Source: Methanobacterium sp. PtaB.Bin024 (GTDB taxonomy: Archaea > Methanobacteriota > Methanobacteria > Methanobacteriales > Methanobacteriaceae). Taken from it: a stretch of DNA of 24,116 bases. The notes under the pieces were generated by a model. The model was given only the letters and a program-made list of their open reading frames with translations, was not told the origin of the DNA and made no database searches. The stretch's first letter is position 1. Each line of letters starts with the position of its first letter. The stretch covers positions 1 to 24,116 of the forward strand of contig MVPY01000059.1 in NCBI GenBank assembly GCA_002067065.1, in the 5' to 3' direction. A program made the position numbers and the translations under genes. Shown piece after piece: positions 22,423 through 24,116 of the stretch.

Positions 22423-23550
22423 TCACTGAAATTTTTCTAATGATTTCAGCAAATTTTTACCCACTGATTTCCAGTCAAATTCATTTTCAGCTAATTTTCT
22501 TGAATTACAACCCATCTTTTTGAGTTCGGCGGCTTTTAAGTTTTTAAACTGATTAATTCCATTTATCAAATTATTCGTGCTATTATTTTCAACTACGATC
22601 CCTGAATTGTATTTTTTCACCAAATCCGCAGCATCACCAACATTTGATGTTAAAACAGGTTTGCTCATAGAAGTATATTCAGCAAATTTTGTAGGAGCGG
22701 CCATTTCAGTTGCCAGGTGGGAAGGTCGGGGTAAGATTAACACATCAGATAATGAATAATAATCAGGAACTTCATGTCGGTTAATTTTTGGGATGAAAAC
22801 AATGTTATTGTCGTCTACATTATCAGATTTTTCACCTCCCACAATCAAAAACGCAATTTCATCATCTTTAATGGCTTTTGCAGCTTTTATCAGATTTTCG
22901 GTGCCCTGCCAACTTTGGAATCCACCAACATAACCAAATAGCAATTTATCCTCTAAGTTCAACTTTTCTTTTAATTCCTGAACTTTATCCTTTTTGTATT
23001 GGAAAAAGTCTAAATCAACACCATTGGTAACATAATCCATTTTTTCTAGCCCAACACCTTTACTATTATGTAAATAGTCAATCATGCGATTTGAAACACA
23101 CATTATCTGGTTTGAACATTTTAAATTTGCAAATTCCATAATTTTAAATAACGTATAGTCTGCTAAAAATTTAGGATTCATACTATGCCCACATCTTAAC
23201 AGAAGTTCCTGTAAGAAATCACCGTGCATATCAAATACAAGAGGGACTTTAGTTAATTTGCCAGATAACGAACAAAAAGCACTGGCGCCTGTATTTGCAT
23301 ATACTAAATCATAGTTATTGTTACGTAATAATTTTAAATGCTTAAAATAAACGCCTAACTGGGATGTTGTAATAAATTTATCACTTGAAAATTTATCTTT
23401 ATCCTCAAATTTTACATATTTTGATTTATCACAATAATGTATTAAATCAACCTCATGACCTGCATCTTCCATAATTTTTCTTAAATTTGAAATACGCCAC
23501 CATTCAGCATTATTTTCAGGGATTGAAATGTGAATACTTAATATTTTCAT
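22423..23550 (-). CDS. GT4 glycosyltransferase (minus strand)
   Basis: 375 residues, GT-B fold. N-terminal KILSIHISIPENNAEWWRI, GHEVDLIHYC and VFDMHGDF; C-terminal YVGGFQSWQGTENLIKAAK, LIVGGEKS, LILPRPSHLA, and the donor motif PTKFAEYTSMSKPVLTSNVGD. Predicted retaining glycosyltransferase; sugar unknown. ATG 23550 with GGTG nearby and TTTTTATATC about 28-37 nt upstream gives a very short leader. It is convergent with the DUF2206-like gene, and the only island gene on this strand, so it has its own promoter. Confidence 0.88.
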   Translation of the reverse strand: MKILSIHISIPENNAEWWRISNLRKIMEDAGHEVDLIHYCDKSKYVKFEDKDKFSSDKFITTSQLGVYFKHLKLLRNNNYDLVYANTGASAFCSLSGKLTKVPLVFDMHGDFLQELLLRCGHSMNPKFLADYTLFKIMEFANLKCSNQIMCVSNRMIDYLHNSKGVGLEKMDYVTNGVDLDFFQYKKDKVQELKEKLNLEDKLLFGYVGGFQSWQGTENLIKAAKAIKDDEIAFLIVGGEKSDNVDDNNIVFIPKINRHEVPDYYSLSDVLILPRPSHLATEMAAPTKFAEYTSMSKPVLTSNVGDAADLVKKYNSGIVVENNSTNNLINGINQFKNLKAAELKKMGCNSRKLAENEFDWKSVGKNLLKSLEKFQ

Positions 23551-23577
23551 TATTACACCATTTATTATGAAAGTGGA

Positions 23578-23587
23578 GATATAAAAA
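23578..23587 (-). promoter_or_regulatory. TATA box of the minus-strand GT4 gene
   Basis: TTTTTATATC on the minus strand is about 28-37 nt before ATG 23550, predicting a leader of only a few bases. Confidence 0.5.
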
Positions 23588-23692
23588 TTTCTATTAATTT
23601 CTTTTAGATTTTTTTGTGTTATTAATGTTGATTATAATATAATAATATATTAAACTCAGTGGATTCTTTACCAGAGAACTTTGATGTATGGA

Positions 23693-23700
23693 TATATAAA
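23693..23700 (+). promoter_or_regulatory. TATA box of an orphan plus-strand transcript
   Basis: TATATAAA, with TSS expected near 23720. It is followed by no gene but by the hairpin terminator at 23908-23933. Confidence 0.4.
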
Positions 23701-23719
23701 ATGAAATAACATTAAATCT

Positions 23720-23933
23720 TGATGATTAAAAAACAATTTAAAGTTAGTGAATTTATTTTATAATTTATTTTATAATTCCATATTTTTTGCTGTTTTTATT
23801 TTATATAACAAGAATATTAGATGATTTCCTTTATTGAAAAAGGCAAACAATAACACCCAAAGATTAATAGCCATTCAGATATCTTCATTGATTGTCTAAA
23901 ATTATGTAAAAAGACCGTATGTGTCTTTTTTTT
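23720..23933 (+). ncRNA. Candidate small RNA unit (speculative)
   Basis: A TATA box, then about 214 nt with no convincing ORF, then a hairpin and T8 run. The parts are those of a free transcript. Only two tiny ORFs (13 and 10 codons, ATG 23722 and about 23820) fall inside. No structural family is recognised. Confidence 0.25.
23908..23933 (+). terminator. Hairpin followed by T8 run
   Basis: AAAAAGAC (23908-23915) pairs with GTCTTTTT (23923-23930) around a 7-nt loop, CGTATGT, and the run continues to eight T. It resembles a bacterial intrinsic terminator, unusual next to the plain poly-T terminators of this window. No protein gene precedes it on the plus strand. Confidence 0.6.
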
Positions 23934-23950
23934 GAAAATAAATCAAAACA

Positions 23951-23959
23951 TTTATATAA
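23951..23959 (+). promoter_or_regulatory. TATA box of the partial secreted-protein gene
   Basis: TTTATATAA, about 68-76 nt before ATG 24027. A TSS near 23980 gives a leader of about 47 nt. A weaker CATATAA nearer the ATG is an alternative. Confidence 0.5.
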
Positions 23960-24026
23960 TTAATGAAAATATAATGATTAAAACGATCTTAAACATATAA
24001 CTTTAACTGAAGAAAGACTTTATTTA

Positions 24027-24116
24027 ATGATTGTTGGAGATGGGCGTGTTATAATTAGACGGAACAGAACATTTATATTATTAATATTTAGCTTAACAAT
24101 TATTTTAAGCTCAGGA
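24027..24116 (+). CDS. Start of a secreted or membrane protein (truncated by the window end)
   Basis: An open frame of 30 codons runs from ATG 24027 to the last base. It encodes MIVGDGRVIIRRNRTF then ILLIFSLTIILSSG: a basic n-region (RRNR) followed by a hydrophobic core, i.e. a Sec signal peptide or first membrane helix. Methanobacteriales carry many large adhesin-like surface proteins with such starts, so that is a plausible identity, but only the signal peptide is visible. There is no strong ribosome site before the ATG; the promoter is probably the TATA box at 23951. Evidence is short, so confidence is moderate. Confidence 0.5.
   Translation, partial: MIVGDGRVIIRRNRTFILLIFSLTIILSSG

Larger units (their letters stand above)
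23551..24026. other. 476-nt AT-rich gap
   Basis: Divergent region between a minus-strand GT4 and the last plus-strand gene. Very AT-rich, with no ORF above about 14 codons on either strand that I judge real. It holds a TATA box (23693-23700), a hairpin with a T8 run (23908-23933) and a second TATA box (23951-23959), all read on the plus strand. Confidence 0.6.

Overview
The window looks like a chromosomal segment of a methanogenic euryarchaeon of the order Methanobacteriales, most likely the genus Methanobacterium. This is inferred from an archaeal methionyl-tRNA synthetase with two pairs of zinc knuckles and a C-terminal tRNA-binding domain, a class III (type IV pilin-like) signal peptide, a DUF131-like small membrane protein, a DUF2206-like membrane protein, archaeal TATA boxes, poly-T terminators and high AT content. 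No rRNA, tRNA, CRISPR array or insertion sequence was found. Species cannot be fixed from the sequence alone.

Layout. (1) 29-5150, plus strand: housekeeping block with methionyl-tRNA synthetase (metG), a conserved zinc-ribbon protein, a tandem helix-turn-helix protein and an Alg7/AglH-like polyprenyl-phosphate sugar-1-phosphate transferase. (2) 5291-11665, minus strand: a compact, translationally coupled cluster. In transcription order it holds two pilin-like proteins, two small three-helix membrane proteins, a Roadblock/LC7 protein, a fusion of a dead RecA/KaiC-like domain with a small Ras-like GTPase, two further KaiC-like ATPases, a Cys-rich protein and a TPR protein. (3) 11754-13590, plus strand: a stand-alone THUMP protein, an unknown 164-residue protein preceded by a striking direct repeat, and a DUF131-like membrane protein. 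(4) 13694-23550: a glycosylation island with two polytopic GT-C/DUF2206-like membrane proteins, three GT2 and two GT4 glycosyltransferases. (5) 23551-24116: an AT-rich gap with a possible small-RNA unit, then the first 30 codons of a secreted or membrane protein cut by the window end.

The most interesting part is the minus-strand cluster. Roadblock proteins paired with small GTPases are the core of MglA/MglB polarity switches and of Streptomyces conservons. Here the GTPase is fused to a RecA-like domain that has lost its Walker A lysine and Walker B aspartate. The two neighbouring KaiC-like paralogues keep Walker A but carry Asp-Asp or Asp-His where KaiC has its catalytic Glu pair. With pilin-like proteins, TPR scaffold and a Cys-rich protein in the same run, this is a candidate GTPase-controlled switch acting on a surface or pilus-like apparatus. 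That role is inference from domains and gene order.

The glycosylation island and the sugar-phosphate transferase at 4179-5150 could together build and extend a lipid-linked glycan for surface proteins or an exopolysaccharide, but no flippase or STT3-type oligosaccharyltransferase with the WWDYG motif is visible here.
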